Below are positions 23,886 to 32,577 of a stretch of 56,716 bases of DNA, piece by piece (the stretch's first letter is position 1; each line of letters opens with the position of its first letter). The stretch covers positions 1-56,716 of the forward strand of contig CALAAS010000044.1 of the NCBI GenBank assembly GCA_937885015.1. The letters run 5' to 3'. This DNA is from an uncultured Clostridium sp. (lineage in GTDB: Bacteria; Bacillota; Clostridia; Lachnospirales; Lachnospiraceae). Position numbers and translations under genes: made by a program. The notes under the pieces are model-generated. The model saw only the letters and a program-made list of their open reading frames with translations. It did no database searches and was not told where the DNA came from.

Positions 23886-24590
23886 ATGACAATAATAAAA
23901 GAGGTAACCGTGGCGGGACAGACGTATCCCGTCACGATTTCAGATGAGAACAGGGCTCTCCTGGACGCGAAAGCGGCCGGGAGAGCCATTATTGGAATAT
24001 GGAGTCTGGAGGCAGAAGGAACGGATTTCTCCGGTTGTCTGTATCTGGTAAGGGAGCCGGGCGATGTGACGGAAGAGCTTCTGGAACGGACAGTGCGGCG
24101 CCATCTGGATATGCCCTGGACGATCGCAGAGACAAAACGCTTGCGTATCCGGGAGTTTGCGGCGGGAGATCCCCTGGAAGAGCCGTCTGCAGATGACGGC
24201 GATGGTGTATTTTCGGACGGAGGAAAGCGAGAGGCTTACCGGAGCAGTCAATACCGGTTTTATGAGTGCGGTATGTGGGCGCTGGAGCGGAGAGAGGACG
24301 GGCAGATCATCGGAAAGGCCGGATTGACAGACGGGGAACTGGCTTATCATGTTTTTCCTCCTTTTCGCAGGTGCGGATACGCCAGAGAGGCCTGTGAGGC
24401 AATCCTGGAATACGGCAGAGATGTAATGGGACTGGATTGCGTGTTTCTGCGGGCAGCATGGGATAATCAGGCGTCTGTGGCCCTGGCGCTGGAGCTGGGC
24501 TTTACGTTTCTGCGGAGGGAGAGGGATACAGTGGTTTTCAGACGGTCCATCCATGCACCGTCCTGTCCAGTTACAGTGGACAAAAAGTAA
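23886..24590 (+). CDS. GNAT family N-acetyltransferase
   Basis: 234 aa. An N-terminal part of about 75 residues of unknown role precedes a GNAT domain. That domain begins near TKRLRIREFA and has the acetyl-CoA loop HVFPPFRRCGYAREACEAIL (R-x-x-G-x-A), then NQASVALALELGF, the typical last part of RimJ/RimL-like acetyltransferases. Substrate unknown. The ribosome site upstream (AAGAAAAAG) is poor, so translation may depend on the preceding gene. No terminator is obvious before the next promoter at 24617. Confidence 0.85.
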   Translation: MTIIKEVTVAGQTYPVTISDENRALLDAKAAGRAIIGIWSLEAEGTDFSGCLYLVREPGDVTEELLERTVRRHLDMPWTIAETKRLRIREFAAGDPLEEPSADDGDGVFSDGGKREAYRSSQYRFYECGMWALERREDGQIIGKAGLTDGELAYHVFPPFRRCGYAREACEAILEYGRDVMGLDCVFLRAAWDNQASVALALELGFTFLRRERDTVVFRRSIHAPSCPVTVDKK

Positions 24591-24616
24591 GACTTACCTG
24601 TTACGACAAAATAGTA

Positions 24617-24658
24617 TTGTGTTTTGTATGTATAAAGGATATAATATATTGTATACAA
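24617..24658 (+). promoter_or_regulatory. Promoter with GntR-type palindrome, ispE-gntR operon
   Basis: TTGTGT (24617-24622), spacer 17, TATAAT (24640-24645). The predicted start is about 24652, inside the perfect palindrome TTGTATACAA (24649-24658). GTATAC cores are typical operators of FCD-type GntR repressors, and a gene of that type is the second gene of this operon, so autoregulation is likely. Confidence 0.65.
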
Positions 24659-24696
24659 AAAAATAGTAAAATACAATTTGCCGTGAGGATGGGGGA

Positions 24697-25608
24697 ATGG
24701 CGATGATAAAACACCTGGGACTGAAGGCGTACGGAAAGGTTAATCTTGGTCTGGATGTGGTGCGGCGCAGAGAGGACGGCTATCATGAGGTAAAAATGAT
24801 TATGCAGACGGTGCGTGTTTATGACACCATTGATCTGGTTCGGAAAGGGCGGGATTCCATTCGCCTTTCAACAAACCTGTATTTTCTGCCGGATAATGAA
24901 AATAACCTGGGTTACCGGGCGGCAAAGTTTTTGATGGATGAATTCGGAATTCACGATGGCCTGGAGATTAAGATTCGTAAGTTTATTCCTGTGGCGGCTG
25001 GGATGGCCGGAGGAAGTACGGATGCTGCAGCAGTGCTGTTCGGTGTCAATAAAATGTTTGGGTTGGGATTGACAAAGCAGCAGCTGATGGAGAGAGGAGT
25101 CCGTCTTGGCGCAGACGTACCCTATTGTATTTTGCGGGGGACGGCACTTTCTGAAGGGATTGGGGAGGTTCTGACACCGCTGCCTCCTGTGCCGCAGTGT
25201 CAGATTCTGATTGCAAAGCCTTCCGTCAGTGTTTCTACTAAATGGGTGTATGAAAATCTTCATGTGAATCGCCTGGCCCCGGAGGCGCATCCGGATATCG
25301 ATGCGCTCCGGGAGGCAATTTGCAGGCAGGATTTTTATGGGGTAGCCGGGAATATGGGGAACATTTTGGAGACCGTAACAATTCCGGCCCATCCGGTGAT
25401 TCAGACCCTGAAGGAGCGGATGAGAGAGTTGGGGGCAGTCAATGCTTTGATGAGCGGGAGCGGTCCGACCGTGTTCGGTCTTTTTGTGAATCCGGCGGCT
25501 GCACAGGCGGCGTATGAGGAGATGCGGTACGGCAGCAGTGCCAATCTGGCCAGACAGGTATATCTGACCAGTTTTTACAACAGGAAAGGGAATATAGATG
25601 GGGAATAA
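24697..25608 (+). CDS. ispE: 4-diphosphocytidyl-2-C-methyl-D-erythritol kinase
   Basis: GHMP-family kinase, 303 aa, of the MEP pathway for isoprenoids in the cytoplasm. LKAYGKVNLGLDVVRRREDGYHEV is the substrate-binding start; PVAAGMAGGSTDAAAVL is the ATP-binding motif; MSGSGPTVFGLF near the end is motif 3. ATG at 24697 and ATG at 24703 are both possible; GGGGGA fits the second slightly better by spacing. The stop overlaps the next gene by 11 bases. The product route supplies undecaprenyl phosphate, on which the glycan cluster would depend (general knowledge, not a local link). Confidence 0.95.
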   Translation: MAMIKHLGLKAYGKVNLGLDVVRRREDGYHEVKMIMQTVRVYDTIDLVRKGRDSIRLSTNLYFLPDNENNLGYRAAKFLMDEFGIHDGLEIKIRKFIPVAAGMAGGSTDAAAVLFGVNKMFGLGLTKQQLMERGVRLGADVPYCILRGTALSEGIGEVLTPLPPVPQCQILIAKPSVSVSTKWVYENLHVNRLAPEAHPDIDALREAICRQDFYGVAGNMGNILETVTIPAHPVIQTLKERMRELGAVNALMSGSGPTVFGLFVNPAAAQAAYEEMRYGSSANLARQVYLTSFYNRKGNIDGE

Positions 25609-26278
25609 TTTTGAGGTAAACATGAATGAGTATCTTCCTTTGCGGGATGTGGTGTTTAACACTCTGCGCCAGGCTATTTTAAAAGGGGAACTGGCTCCGG
25701 GGGAACGGCTGATGGAAATTCAGCTGGCTGAAAAGCTGGGAGTAAGCCGGACACCCATTCGAGAGGCAATTCGGAAGCTGGAGCTGGAGGGACTGGTGCT
25801 GATGATTCCGCGGCGGGGAGCGGAGGTGGCTAAGATTTCAGAAAAGAGTCTGAAGGATGTTCTGGAGGTGCGCCGTTCCCTGGAGGAACTGGCCATTGAG
25901 CTGACCTGCCAGCGAATGACGGAGTCAGATCTTCAGGAGCTGGAGAAGGCGCAGAAGGCTTTTGAAGCTGCTGTTCAGAAGGGAGATGCCATGGAGATTG
26001 CGGAGACAGATGAGGCGTATCATGACGTGATTTATAACTGTACCCGCAATACGAGGCTGGTACAGATTATCAATAATCTTCGGGAGCAGATGTACCGATT
26101 CCGGCTGGAATATATTAAAGACGAAGACAAGCGCCAGATTCTTCTGCTGGAGCACAGAAAGATACTGGCGGCGCTTAGGAACCGCCGGGTGGCGGAGGCC
26201 CGTGCAGCTGTGAGAGAACACATTGATAACCAGGAAATTACAGTGCTTAGAAATTTAAAGGAGAGGGAAGAGGAATGA
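25598..26278 (+). CDS. GntR family transcriptional regulator, FCD domain
   Basis: 226-aa regulator. Winged helix-turn-helix at about 10-75 (LAEKLGVSRTPIREAIRKLELEGLV), then an all-helical FCD ligand domain with EVRRSLEELAIEL, DEAYHDVIYN (metal-binding histidine region) and LLEHRKILAAL. Overlaps ispE by 11 bases, with AGGAAAGGG before its ATG, and overlaps the next gene by 4. The palindrome TTGTATACAA at the operon promoter is a likely binding site. Effector unknown. Confidence 0.9.
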   Translation: MGNNFEVNMNEYLPLRDVVFNTLRQAILKGELAPGERLMEIQLAEKLGVSRTPIREAIRKLELEGLVLMIPRRGAEVAKISEKSLKDVLEVRRSLEELAIELTCQRMTESDLQELEKAQKAFEAAVQKGDAMEIAETDEAYHDVIYNCTRNTRLVQIINNLREQMYRFRLEYIKDEDKRQILLLEHRKILAALRNRRVAEARAAVREHIDNQEITVLRNLKEREEE

Positions 26279-27495
26279 CGTTTAAAGAACTGTATCTGTC
26301 CGGTCAGATCGAATTTGAGGAAATTGACCGGTATATCGCCCGGTGGAACCGTTCTGATGATGAACGGACGCTGGCTGTTTATCTGGGACTCAATGAAGAA
26401 GAGGAGGATGTCTGGATTGAGGAGAGCGATGAGGCATTAAAAGAGTTGTTGGATCGGCGGGAGCGAGTGGTCGGGACACCAGTTACGTTGGGGCGTACGG
26501 ATATAATTGTTAATAAAAATGGTTTTGGGGCTTTGCCGATTCAGCGAATTTCCTTTGAGGAATCAGCAAAACTTTTGAAAAAAGCGTATGAAGCCGGGGT
26601 GCGTTTTTTTGATACCGCCCGTTTTTATACAGATAGTGAGGAAAAAATCGGTTATGCCCTGAGTGGGGTGCGGGAGAAGATTTATATTGCCACAAAGACC
26701 GCAGCGACGGATGTAGAAGGCTTTTGGAAGGATCTGAAAACGAGTCTCGGGAATCTCCGGACGGATTACATTGATTTATATCAGTTTCATAATCCTTCTT
26801 TTTGTCCGAAGCCGGGGGATGGAACGGGACTTTATGAGGCTATGGAAGAGGCAAAGAGGCAGGGGAAAATCCGGTTTATCGGAATTACCAATCACCGGAT
26901 GGCGGTGGCGGAGGAGGCAATTGCATCTGGACTTTACGATACCCTGCAGTTTCCCTTTAACTACCTGTCAACGGAGCGGGAGCTGGCTCTGGCCGCTTCC
27001 TGTGCAGAGCATGGAATGGGGTTTATTGCCATGAAAGGGTTGTCCGGCGGTCTTTTGACCAATTCCGCTGCAGTATACGCCTGGATGGCACAGTTTGAAA
27101 ATGTGCTGCCCATCTGGGGAGTTCAGACTGAAAAAGAACTGGATGAGTTTTTGAGCTATATTGAGCATCCTCCGGTGCTTAACGGAGAATTGCAGGCAGT
27201 CATTGGAGAGGATCAGAAGGAACTGGCAGGAGAGTTCTGTCGGGGCTGCGGATACTGTATGCCCTGTCCGGTGGGAATTGAGATCAATAACTGCGCAAGG
27301 ATGTCTCTGCTGCTTCGGCGGTCGCCTTCCGCCGGATACCTGACAGAAGAGGGACAGAAAAAAATGAAAAAGATTGAGGAATGTCTGCACTGTAACCAGT
27401 GCAGTTCCAAATGTCCGTATGGTTTGGATACTCCCAGACTTCTGCAGGACAATTACAGGGATTATATGGAGGTTCTGGCAGGGAAAGAACTGTAG
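26275..27495 (+). CDS. Aldo/keto reductase with C-terminal iron-sulfur cysteine clusters
   Basis: 406 aa. About 60 N-terminal residues precede an aldo/keto reductase barrel with the usual catalytic set visible: FDTARFYTDSEEKIG (Asp and Tyr), YIATKTA (Lys) and YQFHNPS (His). The C-terminal part carries C322-x2-C325-x2-C328-x2-C331-P and C370-x2-C373-x2-C376-x3-C380-P, which look like ligands for two [4Fe-4S] clusters. Such proteins couple NAD(P)H reduction to electron transfer in anaerobes; the substrate is unknown. ATGA overlap with gntR indicates the same operon. Confidence 0.88.
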   Translation: MTFKELYLSGQIEFEEIDRYIARWNRSDDERTLAVYLGLNEEEEDVWIEESDEALKELLDRRERVVGTPVTLGRTDIIVNKNGFGALPIQRISFEESAKLLKKAYEAGVRFFDTARFYTDSEEKIGYALSGVREKIYIATKTAATDVEGFWKDLKTSLGNLRTDYIDLYQFHNPSFCPKPGDGTGLYEAMEEAKRQGKIRFIGITNHRMAVAEEAIASGLYDTLQFPFNYLSTERELALAASCAEHGMGFIAMKGLSGGLLTNSAAVYAWMAQFENVLPIWGVQTEKELDEFLSYIEHPPVLNGELQAVIGEDQKELAGEFCRGCGYCMPCPVGIEINNCARMSLLLRRSPSAGYLTEEGQKKMKKIEECLHCNQCSSKCPYGLDTPRLLQDNYRDYMEVLAGKEL

Positions 27496-27569
27496 ATATG
27501 AAATTTTAAGAGAGCAGGACACAGATTTTTCACATAGATAAAATTTGTGTAAACTTTTATGGATTCGAG

Positions 27570-27618
27570 TTGACAAAGTGACAGGCTGTCACTATAATGA
27601 ATGACAGCCTGTCACTTT
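27570..27618 (+). promoter_or_regulatory. Consensus promoter inside a double palindromic TetR operator
   Basis: TTGACA (27570-27575), 17-base spacer, TATAAT (27593-27598): a perfect consensus. A 17-base arm AAAGTGACAGGCTGTCA (27575-27591) and its exact inverse (27602-27618) surround the -10, separated by 10 bases. Each arm contains TGACAGGCTGTCA or its complement, itself a palindrome, so two dimers of the TetR protein encoded next could cover the promoter. Confidence 0.85.
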
Positions 27619-27675
27619 TGTGTTGTTTTCGCAGAACGGGCGGGGGAATGAGTGAAAAGGTGGTGGGAAGAAAAA

Positions 27676-28293
27676 ATGCCAACAGAGCGATTTTACAGGT
27701 TGCCGACAGAAAAGAAGCGGATGATCCGGGAGGCGGCTAAAAAAGAGTTTGCCAGGGTTCCGATGGATAAGGTTTCCATTAACCAGATCATTAAAGAGGC
27801 CGACATCTCAAGAGGAAGTTTTTATACGTATTTTGAAGACAAACGGGATGTGCTGAATTATATATTTGAGGAAAGCAAACGCGAACTTTATGAGAAGGCC
27901 ATTGAGACACTGCGACGGTCTGTGGGCGATATCTGGCAGATGTTTGACGGAATTTTAGAAGAGATTTTAGTAATTTGTAAAAAACCGGAGAACGCGGACT
28001 TTATCCGCAATGTAACAGAGAGGATCAGCGCAGATGAAATGATGCGGGGCAGCAGCTGCGTGGGAGATGATCCTATGGGAGAAGGGGAAGAACTGGTACG
28101 GAAATTGTATGACGACTGCGCCAGAGAGAAGTATCGGATCCGGGATTACGAGCAGTTTCTTGTACTTTTTCAGATGGCAATGTTTTCTGTCGCCATGGTG
28201 CTGAAAGGGTACTATGAGGGAGAAAAGCTGGAGGTGCTGAAACAGGCGTACGAATTCCGGATGGAAATTTTAAAACATGGTGTCTGCATATAA
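27676..28293 (+). CDS. TetR/AcrR family transcriptional regulator
   Basis: 205-aa repressor with an N-terminal helix-turn-helix (VSINQIIKEADISRGSFYTYFEDKRDVLNYIFEE, about 35-70) and a variable helical ligand domain. It is the first gene after the consensus promoter and double operator at 27570-27618, and the efflux genes follow 28 bases after its stop, so it most likely represses itself and the pump and is released by a pump substrate. GTG at 27652 is in frame; I prefer ATG 27676 preceded by GGGAAG. Confidence 0.9.
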   Translation: MPTERFYRLPTEKKRMIREAAKKEFARVPMDKVSINQIIKEADISRGSFYTYFEDKRDVLNYIFEESKRELYEKAIETLRRSVGDIWQMFDGILEEILVICKKPENADFIRNVTERISADEMMRGSSCVGDDPMGEGEELVRKLYDDCAREKYRIRDYEQFLVLFQMAMFSVAMVLKGYYEGEKLEVLKQAYEFRMEILKHGVCI

Positions 28294-28321
28294 AGTAAAG
28301 TGACAGAATTGACAGGAGGAT

Positions 28322-29449
28322 ATGATGAAACGGAAAAAACTTGTAATCGGAGCTGTAGTTGTGGCAGTTGCAGCGCTCGTTCTGCCTCGATTCCTGGGGC
28401 CCAAAAAGGAAGTAACGGCGGCGTCTCTGCCGGTTGTATCGATCCAGAAACCGGAAGTGGGAGATTTGAAATTGTACACAGGACTTACAGGCACGGTTGA
28501 ACCGTCGGATATTGTGTATGTAATTCCCAAGGTAGCCGGAGAGGTCACAGAGGTAAATGTAAAGGCTGGGGATTACGTAACAGAGGGACAGAAGCTTTTA
28601 CATATTGATACCAAGCAGGTGGACGGAGCCAGGATTGCACTGGATCAGGCTGCCGTTAATCTCCAGGATTCCAATGCAAATCTGGACCGGATGACGGTGC
28701 TGTTCCAGAGCGGAGATATTTCAAAACTTCAGTTTGACCAGGCTCAGTCCAGCGCCAAACTGGCTAAGCTTCAGTACGATTCAGCCAAGCTGGCGTATGA
28801 TAATCAGATTGAATTCAGTTCTATCACGGCACCCATCAGTGGTCTGGTAGAAAGCTTCAATGTGGAAGTGCACCAGAACGTATCACAGCAGAATACACTT
28901 TGTGTTATTTCCGGAGAGGGATCTAAGGCCATTTCTTTTGACGTGACGGATCGCGTTATCAAGGGCCTTCAGGTGGGAGATACCATTACCGTAGAAAAGA
29001 GCGGAAGCCAGTATGACGGTGTGATTACGGAGCTTAGTTCCATGGTGGATCCTGCCACAGGACTGTTCCGGGTTAAGGCAACCTTAAGTCAGGCCGAAGG
29101 TCTTGCTACCGGTGCACAGGCGAAACTTTACGTCATTTCAGAGCGTGCGGATCAGGTTATGCTGGTCCCCACGGATGCAGTTTACTATGAGGGCGGAAAA
29201 GCTATGGTTTATACTCTTCAGGACGGCCTGGTACATGAGTGTCCGGTGGAAGTGGGAATCTATGATTCCGAAAAGAGCCAGATCACATCCGGTCTTACCA
29301 TGGAAGATGATGTTATTGTAACCTGGAGTTCTGAGTTGTTTGAGGGTTCACAGGTAGAGATTTTTGATGAGGCATCGGCTCTCCAGGCAGCAGCTGGAGC
29401 CGATGAGACAGCGGGAACAGACGGCGTCGGCGAGACGGCAGCAGAGTAA
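28322..29449 (+). CDS. RND efflux adaptor (membrane fusion protein, HlyD/AcrA type)
   Basis: 375 aa. A single N-terminal membrane anchor (LVIGAVVVAVAALVLPRFLG), then a biotinyl-lipoyl half (VIPKVAGEVTEVNVKAGDYVTEGQKLLHID), a helical hairpin (DQAAVNLQDSNANLDRMTVLFQSG onward), the second lipoyl half (SSITAPISGLVESFNVEVHQNV), a beta-barrel domain and a membrane-proximal domain. This is the classical adaptor order. It would connect the RND permease to the TolC-like proteins outside the membrane. AGGAGGAT precedes two adjacent ATGs (28322, 28325). Confidence 0.93.
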   Translation: MMKRKKLVIGAVVVAVAALVLPRFLGPKKEVTAASLPVVSIQKPEVGDLKLYTGLTGTVEPSDIVYVIPKVAGEVTEVNVKAGDYVTEGQKLLHIDTKQVDGARIALDQAAVNLQDSNANLDRMTVLFQSGDISKLQFDQAQSSAKLAKLQYDSAKLAYDNQIEFSSITAPISGLVESFNVEVHQNVSQQNTLCVISGEGSKAISFDVTDRVIKGLQVGDTITVEKSGSQYDGVITELSSMVDPATGLFRVKATLSQAEGLATGAQAKLYVISERADQVMLVPTDAVYYEGGKAMVYTLQDGLVHECPVEVGIYDSEKSQITSGLTMEDDVIVTWSSELFEGSQVEIFDEASALQAAAGADETAGTDGVGETAAE

Positions 29450-29461
29450 GGAGGCCTTTCT

Positions 29462-32400
29462 ATGGGATTAACAAAAGGCGTCCTGAAACGCCCAGTTACA
29501 ACGGTATTGATGATTTTATGTCTGATTGTATTCGGCGCAACCTCAGTATTTTCTTCTAAACTGGAGCTGACTCCGGAGATGGAGACGCCGATGATGGTTG
29601 TGTTCACGGTCTATCCGGGCGCAAACCCCGAGGACGTGGATGAGCTGGTAACAAAGCCGATTGAAGATGAGATTGGAACCCTGGATTCCATTAAGTCGGT
29701 CAACAGCTATTCCAATGAAAATATGTCCATGGTGCTGCTGCAGTATGAGTATGGCACCGATATGGATAAAGCGTATTCGGATCTTAAGAAAAAGACGGAT
29801 GTTATGCAGTCCAGCCTGCCGGATGATGTGGAGACACCCACGATTATGGAGTTCAACATTAACGATCAGGCCAGCATGACACTGGTTGTCAACAACGATA
29901 AAGCAGAAAACCTGTATAACTTTGTTGATGAAAAGATTGTCCCGGAAATCGAGAAAAACTCTTCTGTGGCCAGCGTGGATATCAGCGGCGGCCGGGAACA
30001 GTATGTGAAGGTGGAACTGATTCCGGAAAAACTGAGTCAGTATCATCTTACCATTAATTCCGTGGCAACGGCGGTGGCATCTGCGGATCTGACGTATCCG
30101 GCCGGAAGTACCGAGGTGGGAAGCCAGGAACTTTCGGTTACAACGGGAGTGGAGTTTAAAGATCAGGAGAGTTTAAAACGGATTCCCATTACACTCCAGA
30201 ACGGCAGCACGATTTACCTGGAAGATGTGGCAAATATTTATTCGGCCCTGGAGGAAGCGGCCGGGATCGGACGATATAATGGAAAAGATACCATTGCCCT
30301 GTCTGTGAAAAAACAGCAGAAGAGTTCTGCCGGAGAGGTTTCCAAGGCAGTAAATCAGACAATTAACCGATTACTTGAAGCAAATCCCAACCTGGAGATC
30401 GTTATAGTAAATGATAACAGTGATACGATCAATGATTCCCTGGCCTCCGTAATGCAGACCATGGTGGCGGCTGTTATTATCTCCATGATCATCATTTACC
30501 TGTTTTTCGGAGATATGAAGGCGTCCCTGATCGTAGGAACTTCCATTCCGATTTCGATTCTGGCGGCGCTGGTCCTGATGCGGATGATGGGATTCTCCCT
30601 GAACGTGATCACTCTTGGCGCGCTGGTTCTTGGCGTCGGAATGATGGTAGATAACTCGATCGTTGTGCTGGAGAGCTGCTTTAGGGCAACGAAGGGAAAG
30701 GGGTTTGACGAGTTCCACCGGGCGGCGCTGGAAGGAAGCGGCGTGGTGATCCAGTCGATTATCGGTTCTACCGTTACGACTTGCGTGGTATTCCTGCCGC
30801 TGGCGCTGCTCTCCGGCATGTCCGGCCAGATGTTTAAGCCGCTGGGATTTACCATCGTATTCTGTATGCTGGCATCGTTGATTTCAGCTATGACGGTGGT
30901 TCCGCTCTGCTATACGATGTATCGGCCCCAGGAGCGGGAAACGTCTCCGCTTTCAAGGCCAGTGGCCGGTATGCAGAAATGGTATCGCCAGACCATGAAA
31001 AAACTGCTTCCGAAAAAGAAGACGGTTATGGCGACCTCCATCGCGCTTTTGATTTTCTCCCTGTTTTTGGCGACCCAGGTGGATATGGAGCTGATGCCGG
31101 CCAATGACCAGGGTACGGTACAGATTACGGCAGAATTGCGTCCGGGACTCAGTGTCGATAAGGCCAACGAGGTTTTGACACAAATTGAAAGCTACGTGTC
31201 AAAGGATGAGGATGTGGATTCCTATATTCTGTCTTATGGCAGCAGCGGGTTGAGTCTTTCCAGCGGTTCCGCAGGTTCTATGACGGTGTACCTGAAGGAT
31301 GACAGAAAGCGGTCTACGGAGGAAGTTGTAAAAGACTGGAAGCCGGTGCTGACAGCAATTCCGAACACCAATGTATCTCTGGAGTCCCAGAGCGCCATGA
31401 GTATGATGGGCGGCGGCGAAGACGGCGTGGAGTATATTCTTCAGAGCACCCAGTACGATGAACTGAAGGATGCGTCAGATGCGATCGTAAAGGGGTTGAA
31501 AGACCGACCGGAAATTACCCGGGTACATTCAACACTGGAAAACTCTGCGCCGGTTGTGAAGATAGAAGTAGATCCGCTGAAAGCCTCTGCTGAAGGTTTG
31601 ACTCCGGCACAGGTGGGGGCGACGGTCAACATGATGCTCAGCGGCAAAGAGGCCACGACACTGGATGTGGATGGCGGAGAGATCAGCGTTATGGTAGAGT
31701 ATCCGGAAGGAGAGTACGAGACCATCGATCAGGTTAAGGGGATCATCCTGACATCACCCAGCGGCGCTTCTGTAGCCCTGGCAGACATTGCAGATATTTA
31801 TTTTAAAGACAGTCCTCAGAATATTGTCCGCAGCGATAAGCAATACCAGGTAACTGTTACCGGCGATTTTGCCCAAGGCATTATGGAAGAGGATCAGGGG
31901 AAGATTGAAAAAGAGATTTATGACAGTGTGGTAGTCCCCCAGTTGTCGGAAACGGTAACCAGAGCACAAAACCAGATGGACGAATCCATGATGGAAGAGT
32001 TCTCGGCCCTGGGGCAGGCGATTTTACTGGCGATTTTCCTGGTATTCGTCGTAATGGCAGCTCAGTTTGAGTCGCCGAAATTCTCACTGATGGTTATGAC
32101 AACGATTCCATTCAGTCTGATCGGTTCCTTTGGCCTTCTGTTCCTGGCGGATGCCACCATCAGTATGCCGTCGCTCCTTGGTTTCCTGATGTTAGTGGGA
32201 ACGGTTGTAAATAATGGTATTCTGTATGTGGATACGGCGAATCAGTACCGGGCCACGATGGACCGGGATACGGCGCTGATTGAAGCCGGAGCAACGAGAC
32301 TTCGTCCGATCCTGATGACAACTCTGACAACGGTTGTTTCCATGATTCCCATGGCCTTTGGATATGGCGACAGTGGCGAGATGATGCAGGGGTTGGCTCT

Positions 32401-32512
32401 GGTAAACGTGGGCGGTCTGATGGCGTCTACGATCCTGTCTCTTCTGATGCTGCCGATTTACTATACATTGATGAACCGGAAACGGAAAGAAGATCTGATG
32501 GACATTGATTAG
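29462..32512 (+). CDS. RND family efflux permease (AcrB/HAE-like)
   Basis: 1016-aa proton-driven exporter with two repeats, each of a membrane part and large extracytoplasmic porter loops. First helix at 10-30, loop ELTPEMETPMMVVFTVYPGANPEDVDELVTKPIE, then the helix-4 motif GVGMMVDNSIVVLE with the proton-relay aspartate, and GSTVTTCVVFLPLALLSG; the second half repeats with QFESPKFSLMVMTTIPFSLIGS and LVGTVVNNGILYVDTANQYR. Full family length. It starts 12 bases after the adaptor. Likely exports drugs, bile-type detergents or lipids; the substrate is not readable from sequence. Confidence 0.95.
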   Translation: MGLTKGVLKRPVTTVLMILCLIVFGATSVFSSKLELTPEMETPMMVVFTVYPGANPEDVDELVTKPIEDEIGTLDSIKSVNSYSNENMSMVLLQYEYGTDMDKAYSDLKKKTDVMQSSLPDDVETPTIMEFNINDQASMTLVVNNDKAENLYNFVDEKIVPEIEKNSSVASVDISGGREQYVKVELIPEKLSQYHLTINSVATAVASADLTYPAGSTEVGSQELSVTTGVEFKDQESLKRIPITLQNGSTIYLEDVANIYSALEEAAGIGRYNGKDTIALSVKKQQKSSAGEVSKAVNQTINRLLEANPNLEIVIVNDNSDTINDSLASVMQTMVAAVIISMIIIYLFFGDMKASLIVGTSIPISILAALVLMRMMGFSLNVITLGALVLGVGMMVDNSIVVLESCFRATKGKGFDEFHRAALEGSGVVIQSIIGSTVTTCVVFLPLALLSGMSGQMFKPLGFTIVFCMLASLISAMTVVPLCYTMYRPQERETSPLSRPVAGMQKWYRQTMKKLLPKKKTVMATSIALLIFSLFLATQVDMELMPANDQGTVQITAELRPGLSVDKANEVLTQIESYVSKDEDVDSYILSYGSSGLSLSSGSAGSMTVYLKDDRKRSTEEVVKDWKPVLTAIPNTNVSLESQSAMSMMGGGEDGVEYILQSTQYDELKDASDAIVKGLKDRPEITRVHSTLENSAPVVKIEVDPLKASAEGLTPAQVGATVNMMLSGKEATTLDVDGGEISVMVEYPEGEYETIDQVKGIILTSPSGASVALADIADIYFKDSPQNIVRSDKQYQVTVTGDFAQGIMEEDQGKIEKEIYDSVVVPQLSETVTRAQNQMDESMMEEFSALGQAILLAIFLVFVVMAAQFESPKFSLMVMTTIPFSLIGSFGLLFLADATISMPSLLGFLMLVGTVVNNGILYVDTANQYRATMDRDTALIEAGATRLRPILMTTLTTVVSMIPMAFGYGDSGEMMQGLALVNVGGLMASTILSLLMLPIYYTLMNRKRKEDLMDID

Positions 32513-32577
32513 AGAAACCGCCTGCAGCGGTACCTGTGAAATGAAGGGTGAGTGTCCAGAGAGGAGAGAAAACCTGT

